Below, in pieces: positions 8,026 to 17,426 of a DNA stretch of 64,000 nt. The stretch's first letter is position 1. Every line of letters begins with the position of its first letter. The notes beneath the pieces are model-generated. The model saw only the letters and a program-made list of their open reading frames with translations, did no database searches and was not told where the DNA came from. Origin of the DNA: Chitinophaga sp. H8 (lineage in GTDB: Bacteria; Bacteroidota; Bacteroidia; Chitinophagales; Chitinophagaceae). Where the stretch lies: assembly GCF_040567655.1 (NCBI RefSeq), contig NZ_JBEXAC010000002.1, positions 682,001 through 746,000 of the forward strand. The letters run 5' to 3'. Position numbers and translations under genes: made by a program.

Positions 8026-8564
8026 ATGGTTCCAGCACCTGAAGTAATGCCCATAGAGGGTACTCCTGCTGCATCATACAACTTTTTCAACCATACAGTA
8101 TCCATTACACCATCGCTAGATATTTCTAAAAAATAATCCAGCTGCCATCGTTGTGTTTTCTCTGCCTGCCCGCTCGTTGGCTCATCCCAGGGGGGATATA
8201 CCCGTATGGCTCTTTTACCTCCCTTATTATTATTAGAAAGAATACCACGCTCACATAAAACAGCTTTGGGAAAAACAAACTGACCAAAATGATGTCCTTT
8301 ACGTGTGCTGATAACATATAAATCCGTTGGATCAGACAGGTCATATGGCGCTATCGGTCCCCGCTCACTTCTCTTCCATAAAGTAACAAACTGTCCCACC
8401 TTTGTAGGCGTAATTTTAGCCACCCGGAACCTGATCAGCCACCTGTTTAACTTAAAGGTATAAGCTCCATATTCTGCTCCTTCAGCTTCCATTTCAGGGG
8501 CCGTACAATCATAGCCATGCTTATCGTAAACTAATTCCCTGACTGCCAGAAGATCGCTATGCAT
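8013..8564 (-). CDS. MepB-family protein
   Basis: The 183-residue soluble protein has the MepB-type pattern: NRWLIRFRVAKITPTKVGQF, then VTLWKRS, FGQFVFPK, GKRAIRVYPPWD and a C-terminal QRWQLDYFLEI. MepB proteins occur beside the MepA efflux gene in staphylococci but have no proven biochemical activity. Here the gene overlaps the preceding AraC-type regulator by 8 bases on the same strand, so the two are translated from one message. No signal peptide or membrane segment is visible. Confidence 0.75.
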   Translation of the reverse strand: MHSDLLAVRELVYDKHGYDCTAPEMEAEGAEYGAYTFKLNRWLIRFRVAKITPTKVGQFVTLWKRSERGPIAPYDLSDPTDLYVISTRKGHHFGQFVFPKAVLCERGILSNNNKGGKRAIRVYPPWDEPTSGQAEKTQRWQLDYFLEISSDGVMDTVWLKKLYDAAGVPSMGITSGAGTIKKV

Positions 8565-9384
8565 ACTTATTTATTTTATCCGATGGTACCTGCCCGGTAT
8601 GTTGCCTGAATGCTTTAATAAAATGGTTCTGATCATAATACCCGTTTTCCAGGGCGATATGGGTAAGTGCGGCTGTATTCTCCTGCACGTCAAAATAGGC
8701 ATGTAAAAAACGGAGGTTGCTGATGTAAGTTTTAGGAGGGATACCCAACGCATGCTTAAAATGCCGTTCCAGCCATTTATAGTTCACTTTCAAAGTCGCA
8801 CAAAGCGCCTGCACATTGGTTTGCCCTTTGCAGGTTTTAATCAGCGTAATAGCACGTTCCAGCAAATAGTTGGCACTGCTGTGCACCGGCAACAATTGCT
8901 GCAAAAAATCTTCCAGTAGCCTTACCTGTATAGCAGGTGTACCCGCCTTACAAATAGCCATCGCCAATGGCAATCCCTCGTGTTTCCAAATGCCGGTAAT
9001 CGGAATTAACGGAGTTGGAGCGATCGCTGCCAATCGTTGCCGGAGCAATAGCGCCAAACCATCAGTAGTAAATTTTACTACCAGCAATCGGGTACCTGCT
9101 GGCAGGTTACTGATATAGGTATTTTGCAGGGTACCCGTGCAGCAAAAGGCATAACTAAAATTCAGCTGATACCTTCCTGTAAAGCTGATATGATATGGTG
9201 CATCCAATACAAATAATAATGCCGGCTGTCCATCGGCAGTTGCCCATATCTTTGCTGCATCTCCTTCATGTGTATACCAGATATACCGCTCCACCACACT
9301 TGCCAGCAAGGCGGATGGCAAAGCAGCCTCAATTGTGCATGGTGCACTTTTACGAAACAGGTGTGCTAAAATAGCTACTGGCAT
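8557..9384 (-). CDS. AraC-family transcriptional regulator
   Basis: The 275-residue protein carries two C-terminal helix-turn-helix units. The first (about residues 190-215) holds NVQALCATLKVNYKWLERHF; the second (about 240-262) holds ALENGYYDQNHFIKAFRQHT, followed by the family ending GQVPS. The N-terminal half is an AraC-type ligand domain without clear relatives in memory. Its gene overlaps the mepB-like gene, which is its likely target or partner. The ligand is unknown. Confidence 0.88.
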   Translation of the reverse strand: MPVAILAHLFRKSAPCTIEAALPSALLASVVERYIWYTHEGDAAKIWATADGQPALLFVLDAPYHISFTGRYQLNFSYAFCCTGTLQNTYISNLPAGTRLLVVKFTTDGLALLLRQRLAAIAPTPLIPITGIWKHEGLPLAMAICKAGTPAIQVRLLEDFLQQLLPVHSSANYLLERAITLIKTCKGQTNVQALCATLKVNYKWLERHFKHALGIPPKTYISNLRFLHAYFDVQENTAALTHIALENGYYDQNHFIKAFRQHTGQVPSDKINKYA

Positions 9385-9492
9385 AACGCGATAAAATTAC
9401 GAAGAATTACCAGCAAACACACCGGGAAGAAATGTCCAAAATCTACTATTCCAAAGCAACAACAGGTATTTTCTTTGCAAAAAACATATCAC

Positions 9493-10050
9493 ATGATACT
9501 CCCTGTTGTAGCCTATGGCGCAGTCATATTACGTACCCCCTGCCTGCCGGTAACGCCAGACACACCGGGATTACAACAACTCATCACTAATATGTGGCAC
9601 ACACTGGACAATGCCAATGGTGTTGGGCTCGCAGCCCCACAGGTAAATCACTCCTACCAGCTATTTATCGTAGATAGCCTTAAAACCACTACACCGGATG
9701 ACCTATCAGGTATCAGGCAGGTGTTTATCAATGCTACTGTATTGGAATACAGCATAGAACAATGTACAGATACAGAAGGCTGCCTGAGCATTCCCGGGAT
9801 ATGGGAAGAGGTATCCCGCGCGGAGTGGATTACCCTGCAATACCAGGATGCATCTTTTGTAACGCACACCCGGACATTTACAGGCAGTACAGCCCGTATG
9901 ATACAACATGAATATGACCACGTACAGGGAAAACTGTACCTCGACTATCTTTCTCCGCTACGTAAAGCATTACTTAAAAATAAACTACAGGCCATCTCAA
10001 AAGGAAAGACAACCGCCCGGTATCCGATGGTAATCCAGCGGAGCAGGTGA
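9493..10050 (+). CDS. def: Peptide deformylase
   Basis: This metalloenzyme removes the N-formyl group from nascent proteins in the cytoplasm. All three motifs are present: GVGLAAPQ, EGCLSIPG (Cys metal ligand) and QHEYDHVQGKL (the HExxH pair of His ligands and catalytic Glu). The ATG at 9493 gives MILPVVAYG, the usual Bacteroidetes start. A TTG 18 bases upstream is less likely. Length is 185 residues. The gene is not next to fmt or ribosomal genes. Confidence 0.93.
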   Translation: MILPVVAYGAVILRTPCLPVTPDTPGLQQLITNMWHTLDNANGVGLAAPQVNHSYQLFIVDSLKTTTPDDLSGIRQVFINATVLEYSIEQCTDTEGCLSIPGIWEEVSRAEWITLQYQDASFVTHTRTFTGSTARMIQHEYDHVQGKLYLDYLSPLRKALLKNKLQAISKGKTTARYPMVIQRSR

Positions 10051-10053
10051 GGT

Positions 10054-10083
10054 AATAAAAAAACCGGAATAAGAATATTCCGG
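10054..10083 (-). terminator. Terminator of the RND efflux operon
   Basis: On the minus strand CCGGAATA-TTCT-TATTCCGG is followed by a run of seven or more T. It lies about 200 bases after the adaptor stop codon and very close to the end of def on the other strand. Confidence 0.6.
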
Positions 10084-10103
10084 CCGTTACCTAAACCTAC
10101 AAC

Positions 10104-10120
10104 TGTTACATGGTGTAACA
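10104..10120. other. 17-bp palindrome downstream of the efflux operon
   Basis: TGTTACA-TGG-TGTAACA is a perfect inverted repeat in the 228-base gap between def and the adaptor gene. It could be a binding site or a second hairpin; no function is implied by its neighbours. The rest of the gap shows no gene. Confidence 0.35.
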
Positions 10121-10278
10121 ATTCTCTTTATAATTCTTTTAATACGCTTGTTTAGAGCTTGAGGCAGGTGTTTGCATAGCTGTTGGTCTACTATTGATCG
10201 TACAATTTACCAGGCTATTGATGTCCATTCATCACTCCGGATCATTTTCCGCAAACACCCCCCCAAACTGTAAACACA

Positions 10279-11394
10279 CTATTTTTGCACGGTCACCAGC
10301 GGTGTACCGGCTTTTATTTCATCACTGGCATTTTGTACCAGCACATCATTATCCGCAAGATCTCCGAATATTTCTACCTGCCCATTGGCCTCATTACCTC
10401 TTTTCACCGGTACCCATACTGCTTTGTTTCCGACTACCTTAATCACAAATACCTGTTCAGAATTACTGACAATAGCGTTCTTGGGCACAATGTATACTTC
10501 TGTTTTGCCGGGCAACGGCAATTTTACTTCTGCATACATGCCAGGCAATAGTTTTTTATCAGGGTTAGCAATATCCATTTCCAGTTGTTCTGTACGTAGT
10601 CGGGTATCCAGACTTCCAGCTACACGGGTAATCCGGGCAGTGAAAGTATCTCCGGGCAATGACTTCACCGTAAAATGCACCTGCCCGTTCTCCTTTAGTC
10701 CGCCTGTATTTACTTCAGGAACGGCTACGGACAAACGTAGTTTTTGTTGCTGTTCCAAACGGAATAGTGGCTTATCAGATCCTTTGCCTGATGGTCCTAC
10801 ATACGTACCGGGATGTACGTTACGCTGGCTGATAACACCACTAAAAGGTGCCCGTATCGTCAGGTATCCCAGCATTTGCTGTACTTCATGATAAGCGGAT
10901 TTAGCGGATAACAGTTCAGCACTATCACCACTCATTTTTTCAAAAGCCAGATCAAGATCATTCGGAGAGATCGTACCGGGTACTTTGCTGGTTTTGAGCA
11001 GGCGGTTATAAGTAGCCCTGCTGGAGCGGAACACTGCTTCCTTGGTATGCAGACGGGATTGTGCTTCCAGCAGCTGCGCGTTCATTTCCGGCGCTTCCAG
11101 CGTAGCCAATACCTGCCCCTCGCTTACCTGGCTGCCCATATCTACATTTACCCGCTGTACATAGCTGGTTACTTTGGCATACAGGTCGGCAAACTGATAA
11201 GGTTTTATTTCTCCCGGCAGTTTCAGCATGCCATCCAATGTGCTTTTCTTCAGTGCAAACGTTTTTACCTGCACCCCCTGGCTCTCCATCGGTGTTTCAC
11301 TTTCCGCATTGGAATTGTGGCACGAGGTAAACCCCAAACCCAACAACAGCATAGCAGCACTGGCAATGATATATTTTCTGGTCATATAAGGCAT
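10279..11394 (-). CDS. RND efflux periplasmic adaptor (membrane fusion protein)
   Basis: The 371-residue lipoprotein (LLLGLGFTSC, Cys near residue 25) links the inner-membrane pump to the TolC-like channel. It shows the adaptor layout: a lipoyl half-motif VDMGSQVSEGQVLATLEAPE, a coiled-coil hairpin with ALLEAQSRL-like heptads, the second lipoyl half LTIRAPFSGVISQRNVHPGTYV, then beta-barrel and membrane-proximal domains (VPKNAIV). It follows the pump gene by 13 bases in the same operon. The Met at residue 4 is an alternative start. Substrates cannot be deduced. Confidence 0.9.
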   Translation of the reverse strand: MPYMTRKYIIASAAMLLLGLGFTSCHNSNAESETPMESQGVQVKTFALKKSTLDGMLKLPGEIKPYQFADLYAKVTSYVQRVNVDMGSQVSEGQVLATLEAPEMNAQLLEAQSRLHTKEAVFRSSRATYNRLLKTSKVPGTISPNDLDLAFEKMSGDSAELLSAKSAYHEVQQMLGYLTIRAPFSGVISQRNVHPGTYVGPSGKGSDKPLFRLEQQQKLRLSVAVPEVNTGGLKENGQVHFTVKSLPGDTFTARITRVAGSLDTRLRTEQLEMDIANPDKKLLPGMYAEVKLPLPGKTEVYIVPKNAIVSNSEQVFVIKVVGNKAVWVPVKRGNEANGQVEIFGDLADNDVLVQNASDEIKAGTPLVTVQK

Positions 11395-11407
11395 CTTTAA
11401 AAATCAA

Positions 11408-14400
11408 TTAATGTTTAGGTACCGTTGTAGGTATGTAATATTCACTATGCTCGTCTTCCGGATCCAGCGACGCTGACTTCACGCCTGCTTTTTGTTGTAC
11501 CCATGAAAATATCAATGGCAATATCAGCAGGGAGGCAAAGGTGGAAGCTATCAATCCGCCTATTACCGCGCGTCCTAAAGGTGCCGTCTGATCTCCTGCT
11601 TCTCCCAAACCGGAAGCCATAGGCACCATCCCCATAACCATCGCAATACTGGTCATCAAAATAGGCCGTAAGCGAACAGCAGCACTTTCCAGGGCAGACT
11701 TGCGGGCATCGTGATTTTCGAGCCGCAGTTTTTCTGCATTGGTAACCAACAGGATGGCATTTGCCACTGATACGCCTACAGACATAATGATACCCATGTA
11801 AGATTGCAGGTTTAATGTAGAGCCGGTAAGCAGCAACATGATCAGGGAACCTGCCAGTACTGCCGGAATGGTTGAAACTATTACAAAAGCTACTTTGAAC
11901 GATTGGAAATTAGCTGCCAGCAATAAGAGGATCACGACCACTGCTACCATCAATCCGGATTGTAAACTATCCAGTGTTTCTTCCAGCAGATTCATCAATC
12001 CGCGCTTCTCTACACTGATACCGCGGGGTGGTTCTCCTGCACGTTTAATGGCCTTCTCCACTTCAGCAGCAGCACGCCCCAGGTCTTTCCGGTGCACATT
12101 GGCTCCAATAGAAATAATACGCACCGCTCCCACACGATCATACTCCCCGATCACAGTATCCGGCTGTAATGTAGCCACATCACCCAGTAATGGCCTGGAC
12201 TGGTTCTTGGAAAGCGGAATAGCGGCCATGTCATTCACACTACCCATTTCATTTTCCGGAATAGCCACCTGCACAAAATAAGATGTGGCATTTTTTTCAT
12301 CCAGCCATACATTCTTCTCCGTAAAACGGCTGGAGGAAGTGGCTGCAGTAAGCGACTTAGCCACATCCGTTATACTTACGCCCAACTGCCCGGCCCGCTC
12401 CCGGTCTATATTCACGCGGATAGCCGGAGAATTGAGCGGCTGATTAATCTGTATATCCCGCAGGTAAGGAATCTTCTTCATTTCTGCTAATACCTTTTGG
12501 GCATAAGGCCTGCTTTCTGCCAGGTTCTTACCCATAATGGCCACTTCTACCGGAGTAGCAGCTCCCTGACTCATCACTTTATCGGTAAGGTCAATAGGTT
12601 CAAATGACATCTTCACCTCCGGCAATTGCTGATGGATAAGCTTCCGGTACCTTTCCTTAAAATCATCCATGTTTACTTTATAGTCTTCTTTCAGATTTAC
12701 CTGCATGACCGCCTCATTGGGTCCGGCCATGAACAGGTAAATAGGGTTTGTTGAGTAAGAAGACGGGTGCGTACCAACAAAGGATGAGGTGATATCAATA
12801 TTCTTTTCTCCTACCATCTTTTTCAGGATGTCTACTGCCTGCAGGAGCATTACTTCCGAACGTTCAATACGGGTACCTTCGGGCGCTTTCAGCCGCAGCT
12901 GGAACTGCCCATTGTTCAGCTTGGGCAAAATATCACGCCCTATCATACTGATACAGATACCTATCACTACTACTATCCCCACCAGGTAACTGCCTATAAC
13001 TATCTTACGCACGGCCATCAGGCTTTGCAGCCATCCCATAAACCGCAGTTTGAATTTTTCAAAGCGGGTCAGTTTTTCCGGATGCCGGGTTTCTTTCTTT
13101 AAGTCTTTTTCTACCTGTCTGCTCTCCGCAGTGTTAAGCGCCAATGTAGGATGATGTATACTATGTCCGGTAAAGTGATCTGCCTTCAGTATCCAGTTGG
13201 CCAGTATAGGCACCAACGTTTGTGCCAGCAGGTAAGCTGCAATCATGGAAAAACCAATAGCCAGTGATAAAGGCAGGAACATCGCCTTTGGCACCCCTTT
13301 CATGGTAAAGGATGGCGCAAATACCGCCAGGATACAAAAGAGGATGAGCAGTTCCGGGAAAGCGATCTCGCGGCAGGCATCCAATATTGCTTTGGCCTTC
13401 GGCTTTCCCATCTCCAGGTGCTGGTGGATGTTTTCTATCGTTACTGTAGCCATATCTACCAGGATACCAATGGCCAGCGCCAGTCCGCTCAGCGTCATAA
13501 TATTGATGGTTTGTCCTGCCATTTTCAAACACATCACCCCTATCAGAATAGACACCGGAATAGTCAGGATCACAATAAAAGCACTGCGCCGGTCGCCCAG
13601 GAAAAGCAGTACCATCAATCCGGTCAGTACCGCACCAATCGCTCCTTCACTCACCAGGCTTTTTACCGCATTGATTACATAAGTACTCTGGTCAAATTCA
13701 AAAGTCACTTTCACATCTTCAGGCAGCAGCTTCTGAATATTGGGCAATGCTGCTTTCAGGTTCTTTACCACCGTCCAGGTAGAAGCATCTGCTGTTTTAA
13801 TCGCCGGCAGATATACAGAGCGTTTGCCATTGATGATAGCATAGCTGGTAGTTACGTCCGCAGCATCTTCTACACGGGCCACATCGCGCAGGAATACGGT
13901 AGGACCATCTCCCATGATCAGTGGAATGTTCTCAAAATCTTTAATACTCCGCATCACGGTATTGCTGGGAGTGAGATAAGTAAGATCCCCTATCCGCACG
14001 TTACCGGCAGGAGATATCTGGTTGTTGTCTTTTACAGCTGCTACTATCTGATCAGGTGAAAGGTGATGGCTCCGCATCAGCGCAGGATCTACATTGATCA
14101 CCACGGTACGGGAGTTACCACCAAAAGGTGCCGGTGACGACAATCCTGCAATACGGGAAAAGGAAGGCCGTACAATCGTCATTGCCAGATCCTGCAATTC
14201 ATTATTGGTACGGGTAGCACTGCTTAATGCCAACTGGCCGATAGGCAGGGTAGAAGCATCAAAACGGATAATAAAAGGCGGTTGCGTTCCATTGGGCATG
14301 GACGCAAATGCCCTGTTTCCCATTGCTGTTACTTCTGCCGCTGCCTGAGCCATGTTTGTACCTTCATAGAAGGTAAGTTTAAGCATGGTTAACCCTTGTA

Positions 14401-14653
14401 TATTCTTCGTTTCTATATCCTTAATACCACCCACATATAAGAACAGGTTCTGATAGTTGGTAGCAATAAAACCTTCCATTTGCTGAGGCGACATCCCACC
14501 ATATGGCTGCGACACATATATGGCCGGCAGGTTCAGGTCGGGAAAAATATCGATCTTGATATCCCGCAGGGAGGATATGCCAAAAAACAACAGGCCCACC
14601 ACTACCACTATTACGGCTATAGGTTTTTGTAAAGCGGTTTTAATCAGATTCAT
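11408..14653 (-). CDS. RND family efflux transporter, inner-membrane pump
   Basis: The 1081-residue protein has the AcrB/CusA fold. One helix is at the N-terminus (PIAVIVVVVGLLFFGISSL), a large periplasmic loop with FPDLNLPAIYV follows, then helices TM2-6, a second loop and TM7-12. In TM4 the motif is GILVDMATVTIENI (about residues 400-413), so only one of the two adjacent Asp of AcrB-type drug pumps is kept. An insertion-like cytosolic stretch follows TM6. The gene lies 56 bases after the tolC-like gene and 13 before the adaptor. It probably exports drugs or another toxic compound, but the single-Asp motif leaves the class open. Confidence 0.92.
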   Translation of the reverse strand: MNLIKTALQKPIAVIVVVVGLLFFGISSLRDIKIDIFPDLNLPAIYVSQPYGGMSPQQMEGFIATNYQNLFLYVGGIKDIETKNIQGLTMLKLTFYEGTNMAQAAAEVTAMGNRAFASMPNGTQPPFIIRFDASTLPIGQLALSSATRTNNELQDLAMTIVRPSFSRIAGLSSPAPFGGNSRTVVINVDPALMRSHHLSPDQIVAAVKDNNQISPAGNVRIGDLTYLTPSNTVMRSIKDFENIPLIMGDGPTVFLRDVARVEDAADVTTSYAIINGKRSVYLPAIKTADASTWTVVKNLKAALPNIQKLLPEDVKVTFEFDQSTYVINAVKSLVSEGAIGAVLTGLMVLLFLGDRRSAFIVILTIPVSILIGVMCLKMAGQTINIMTLSGLALAIGILVDMATVTIENIHQHLEMGKPKAKAILDACREIAFPELLILFCILAVFAPSFTMKGVPKAMFLPLSLAIGFSMIAAYLLAQTLVPILANWILKADHFTGHSIHHPTLALNTAESRQVEKDLKKETRHPEKLTRFEKFKLRFMGWLQSLMAVRKIVIGSYLVGIVVVIGICISMIGRDILPKLNNGQFQLRLKAPEGTRIERSEVMLLQAVDILKKMVGEKNIDITSSFVGTHPSSYSTNPIYLFMAGPNEAVMQVNLKEDYKVNMDDFKERYRKLIHQQLPEVKMSFEPIDLTDKVMSQGAATPVEVAIMGKNLAESRPYAQKVLAEMKKIPYLRDIQINQPLNSPAIRVNIDRERAGQLGVSITDVAKSLTAATSSSRFTEKNVWLDEKNATSYFVQVAIPENEMGSVNDMAAIPLSKNQSRPLLGDVATLQPDTVIGEYDRVGAVRIISIGANVHRKDLGRAAAEVEKAIKRAGEPPRGISVEKRGLMNLLEETLDSLQSGLMVAVVVILLLLAANFQSFKVAFVIVSTIPAVLAGSLIMLLLTGSTLNLQSYMGIIMSVGVSVANAILLVTNAEKLRLENHDARKSALESAAVRLRPILMTSIAMVMGMVPMASGLGEAGDQTAPLGRAVIGGLIASTFASLLILPLIFSWVQQKAGVKSASLDPEDEHSEYYIPTTVPKH

Positions 14654-14709
14654 ATATTCTACTTGCTAAAAGTGAAAGTGTAAAAAAGCGTTGCCGCTGA
14701 TCTACCAGC

Positions 14710-16119
14710 TCACAATTGATTTAAAAAAAGCTGCATATCTCCCGCAGTAGCGGCTTTATACAACAATGCCTGCCAGATACCATTGTAAGCAATATCACGG
14801 TCTGTTTCTGCCCTGTTGATATTATACAGTGCCTGCGACAGATCTGCTATATTTGATAACCCGTTTTCATACAGCGTACTCTTTTGCAGATAAGCATCAC
14901 TAGCCGCTTTAAGTCCTGCGGGTACTTCCCGGTACTTGCGTACTGCATTCGCCAGCTGCTGTTCAGACAATTCCAGCTGATGCTGCAACCTGCTGTATAC
15001 CAGATTGTATTCATGCTTCAGCCCTTCGGTATTATACTGCTGCCTCGCCACCTGCGTATGCGTGCGTACCAGATCGGTCACTGTCCATGATAAATTCAGG
15101 CCCAGCAAATAGTTGGATACCGTAGGATGTACGCCATTCCAATATCCCTGGTTAAAATGATCGGGGTGAGCAGCGCCATAATCATATTCAAATCCGGATG
15201 CACGCGATTGAAACACTCCTACCAACGTAAGCCTGGGCATTACATTTTTTGCCAGGAAATGTTTATTGGCATCACTTAACTGAATACGGCTATCGTATAA
15301 CCGCAATAGTGGTTGCTGTTTGATATCCGTAACTGCCGGCTGCTGTTCCAGCAATGGGGCAGGTACTTTTATAACGAAGGAAGTGTCCAGCACAAAGTTT
15401 TGTGGCGGTACATCCATCATTTCAGCCAGCTTATTACCCTGTGCATCTTCGTAGTTCTGTGCATCTATCAGGGATAGTTTAGCTTTGGATACTTCGGCGT
15501 TGGCAATGGAACTGTCTACACCTGCGTTCAATCCGTTGAGGGCGCGGTTTACAATGATCTGCTGCAGATCCTGTGCACGGTGCAGATTGGCTTCCATAGA
15601 CTTGCGCAAGCGCTGTGCGGCCAGCAGATTAAGATAAGCACCGGCAATTTTTACCTGCTGTTCAAATTTCTCCTGCTCTAGGTCTGCATTGCTGGTATTG
15701 AGTTGTTGCTTTGCCATATCTACCTTGGCATGGAGCCGTCCAAAAGTGACGAGATCCCAGGTAACATTAGCCAGGTAAATTCCGCCAAAAGCAGCATTCC
15801 AGTTTTGTGAAGACAACGCTGCTCCGGAAGAAGCCGTGCTCCATCCTTTGTAACCAAACAACGGACCGTTTTGCCCGTTTACAGTACCATAACTGTTCTG
15901 TGCAGCCAGGTTCAGATCTGGTAAAAACTCCTGCCGGGTAGCTGTTACATTGGCTGCTGCCGCCTTGGCATAATTTTCCTTTGCCTTTACTGACTGATAA
16001 TTATTGAGTCCTGTTTGCAGGGCATTTTGTAAAGTAAGTGGTGACGTTTGAGCCACCGCAACAGCTATGCCACCTCCTGTCAGTATCACTAACAGGCCAA
16101 GCGATTTACGAATGTTCAT
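14710..16119 (-). CDS. TolC-family outer-membrane channel protein
   Basis: The 469-residue protein has a Sec signal (ending AVAVAQ) and two OEP repeats rich in long amphipathic helices. Examples are LTLQNALQTGLNNYQSVKA near the N-terminus and the mirrored second half from about residue 270 to 455. Tandem NxSxP-like turns and FxPDLN strands match channel-tunnel proteins. It is the first gene of the tolC-pump-adaptor operon and forms the outer-membrane exit duct. The AraC regulator 218 bases upstream on the same strand is a likely controller. Confidence 0.9.
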   Translation of the reverse strand: MNIRKSLGLLVILTGGGIAVAVAQTSPLTLQNALQTGLNNYQSVKAKENYAKAAAANVTATRQEFLPDLNLAAQNSYGTVNGQNGPLFGYKGWSTASSGAALSSQNWNAAFGGIYLANVTWDLVTFGRLHAKVDMAKQQLNTSNADLEQEKFEQQVKIAGAYLNLLAAQRLRKSMEANLHRAQDLQQIIVNRALNGLNAGVDSSIANAEVSKAKLSLIDAQNYEDAQGNKLAEMMDVPPQNFVLDTSFVIKVPAPLLEQQPAVTDIKQQPLLRLYDSRIQLSDANKHFLAKNVMPRLTLVGVFQSRASGFEYDYGAAHPDHFNQGYWNGVHPTVSNYLLGLNLSWTVTDLVRTHTQVARQQYNTEGLKHEYNLVYSRLQHQLELSEQQLANAVRKYREVPAGLKAASDAYLQKSTLYENGLSNIADLSQALYNINRAETDRDIAYNGIWQALLYKAATAGDMQLFLNQL

Positions 16120-16337
16120 ACAAGTTTATCAATGATGGGTCTGCAACAATGATTTACAGGGGGAACTGAATTTTTCTGTTTTTCTCTGCTACACTATTTG
16201 TCTTTCTTAACTGATGCTGGCATTCCTGTAAAATCTGTAGTTACAGATCCTTAATTGCTTTAGTGCGGTTAAAAATCTAAGCAAAGGTAATCTGGCACGG
16301 CATCACCTTGTTGGACAAAACCGGCTATTGACTTGTA

Positions 16338-17201
16338 CTATTTGAACATCATTTCGCGGTAATCCTGGGGAGAAATACCCGTGTGGTTTTTAAAAAAACG
16401 GCTAAAGTAGGCAGGGTCCTCAAACCCAAGCTCATAGCAGATCTCTTTGACACTTTTATGACTAAAAGCGAGGTTTCTTTTAGCCTCCAGCACCAACCGG
16501 TCGTGCAACAATTCTGTGACAGTTCTGCCGGTTTTTTCTTTGGTGATTTCATTGAGGCGCTTTGGGGTAAGCGCAAAAGCATTGGCATAAAAAGCTACCT
16601 GGTGCTCCTTGTTATAGTTTACTTCCAGCAACCGGCGCAACTGTACCACACGGCTATCCCTGCTTAACGGCATCATGATCTGGGTGGCGTTACGCTTCTT
16701 TTCCCGCTCCAGCAATAACAGAAAAGCGTTGAGGTAATGTTTTACTACTCCCCTGCTACAACCACTGCAAGACATTTCCCGGCTCATCAACTCTATGAGC
16801 GACTGGAATGATTTAACGGCATGATCGCTGATACGGATAGGACTATACCCCTGCCAGCTGTCAAACAAGCAGGTAAAGTCATACAGGGTTTCCTTGTCGT
16901 GCTTATTGGAAAAGTAAAATTTCTCTGTAAAGGTGATGAAATGGCCTTGTTTATTGCAATCCAGCAACTGATGTACCTGACCAGGCTGCAACAGGAATAT
17001 CACATTATCTTCCAGCTCGTAAGACACAAAGTCTACGATATGCTTTCCTGCCGCTTTCATAAACCAGATGATCTGGTAATGATTGTGGCGGTGAGGAAGG
17101 CGCGCCAGCTCGCTCTGGAAGCCATCCAGCGGCAAAACGTTGAACTGCCCGGTTAAAGGCAGCTCTTGATACGGAATGTCGATGCCTTTATTGTAAAACA
17201 T
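16338..17201 (-). CDS. AraC-family regulator with cupin domain, upstream of efflux operon
   Basis: The 287-residue protein starts with a cupin-type ligand domain (about 20-110; HRHNHYQIIWFMKAAG and VIFLLQPGQVHQL). It ends with a double helix-turn-helix (about 190-285; KSVKEICYELGFEDPAYFSR and FFKNHTGISPQDYR). It lies upstream of and parallel to the tolC-pump-adaptor genes, so it probably controls that operon. The 218-base gap between them holds no gene and should contain the operon promoter. The inducer is unknown. Confidence 0.9.
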   Translation of the reverse strand: MFYNKGIDIPYQELPLTGQFNVLPLDGFQSELARLPHRHNHYQIIWFMKAAGKHIVDFVSYELEDNVIFLLQPGQVHQLLDCNKQGHFITFTEKFYFSNKHDKETLYDFTCLFDSWQGYSPIRISDHAVKSFQSLIELMSREMSCSGCSRGVVKHYLNAFLLLLEREKKRNATQIMMPLSRDSRVVQLRRLLEVNYNKEHQVAFYANAFALTPKRLNEITKEKTGRTVTELLHDRLVLEAKRNLAFSHKSVKEICYELGFEDPAYFSRFFKNHTGISPQDYREMMFK

Positions 17202-17355
17202 GTATTGCCGGGTTTATGGCTACGCCAGTAGCTACAAAACTATCGAATTACAGCGTTGAAAATGTACCGTTTATGTAAAAAATGTATGAAATCAGGCTTT
17301 AAATTATGTAAATATGACATTCTGTAAAGGTGCATATTTTGCTCCCCAGGTTTGT

Positions 17356-17363
17356 TACCTTTG
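17356..17363 (+). promoter_or_regulatory. Promoter -7 element for ispG
   Basis: TACCTTTG matches TAnnTTTG 63 bases before the ispG ATG. The gap to the divergent AraC gene is about 220 bases. Confidence 0.45.
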
Positions 17364-17426
17364 CGGAGTATTCCGGCGGCAAGGGCTACGTATTCCGCCA
17401 GCTGCCCGCCAATTAGAAACGATTAT

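Noticed and set aside
13161..14059. Several 85-210 codon frames on both strands inside the RND pump gene
   Set aside because: The RND protein is continuous with all expected helices; the other frames are shadows.
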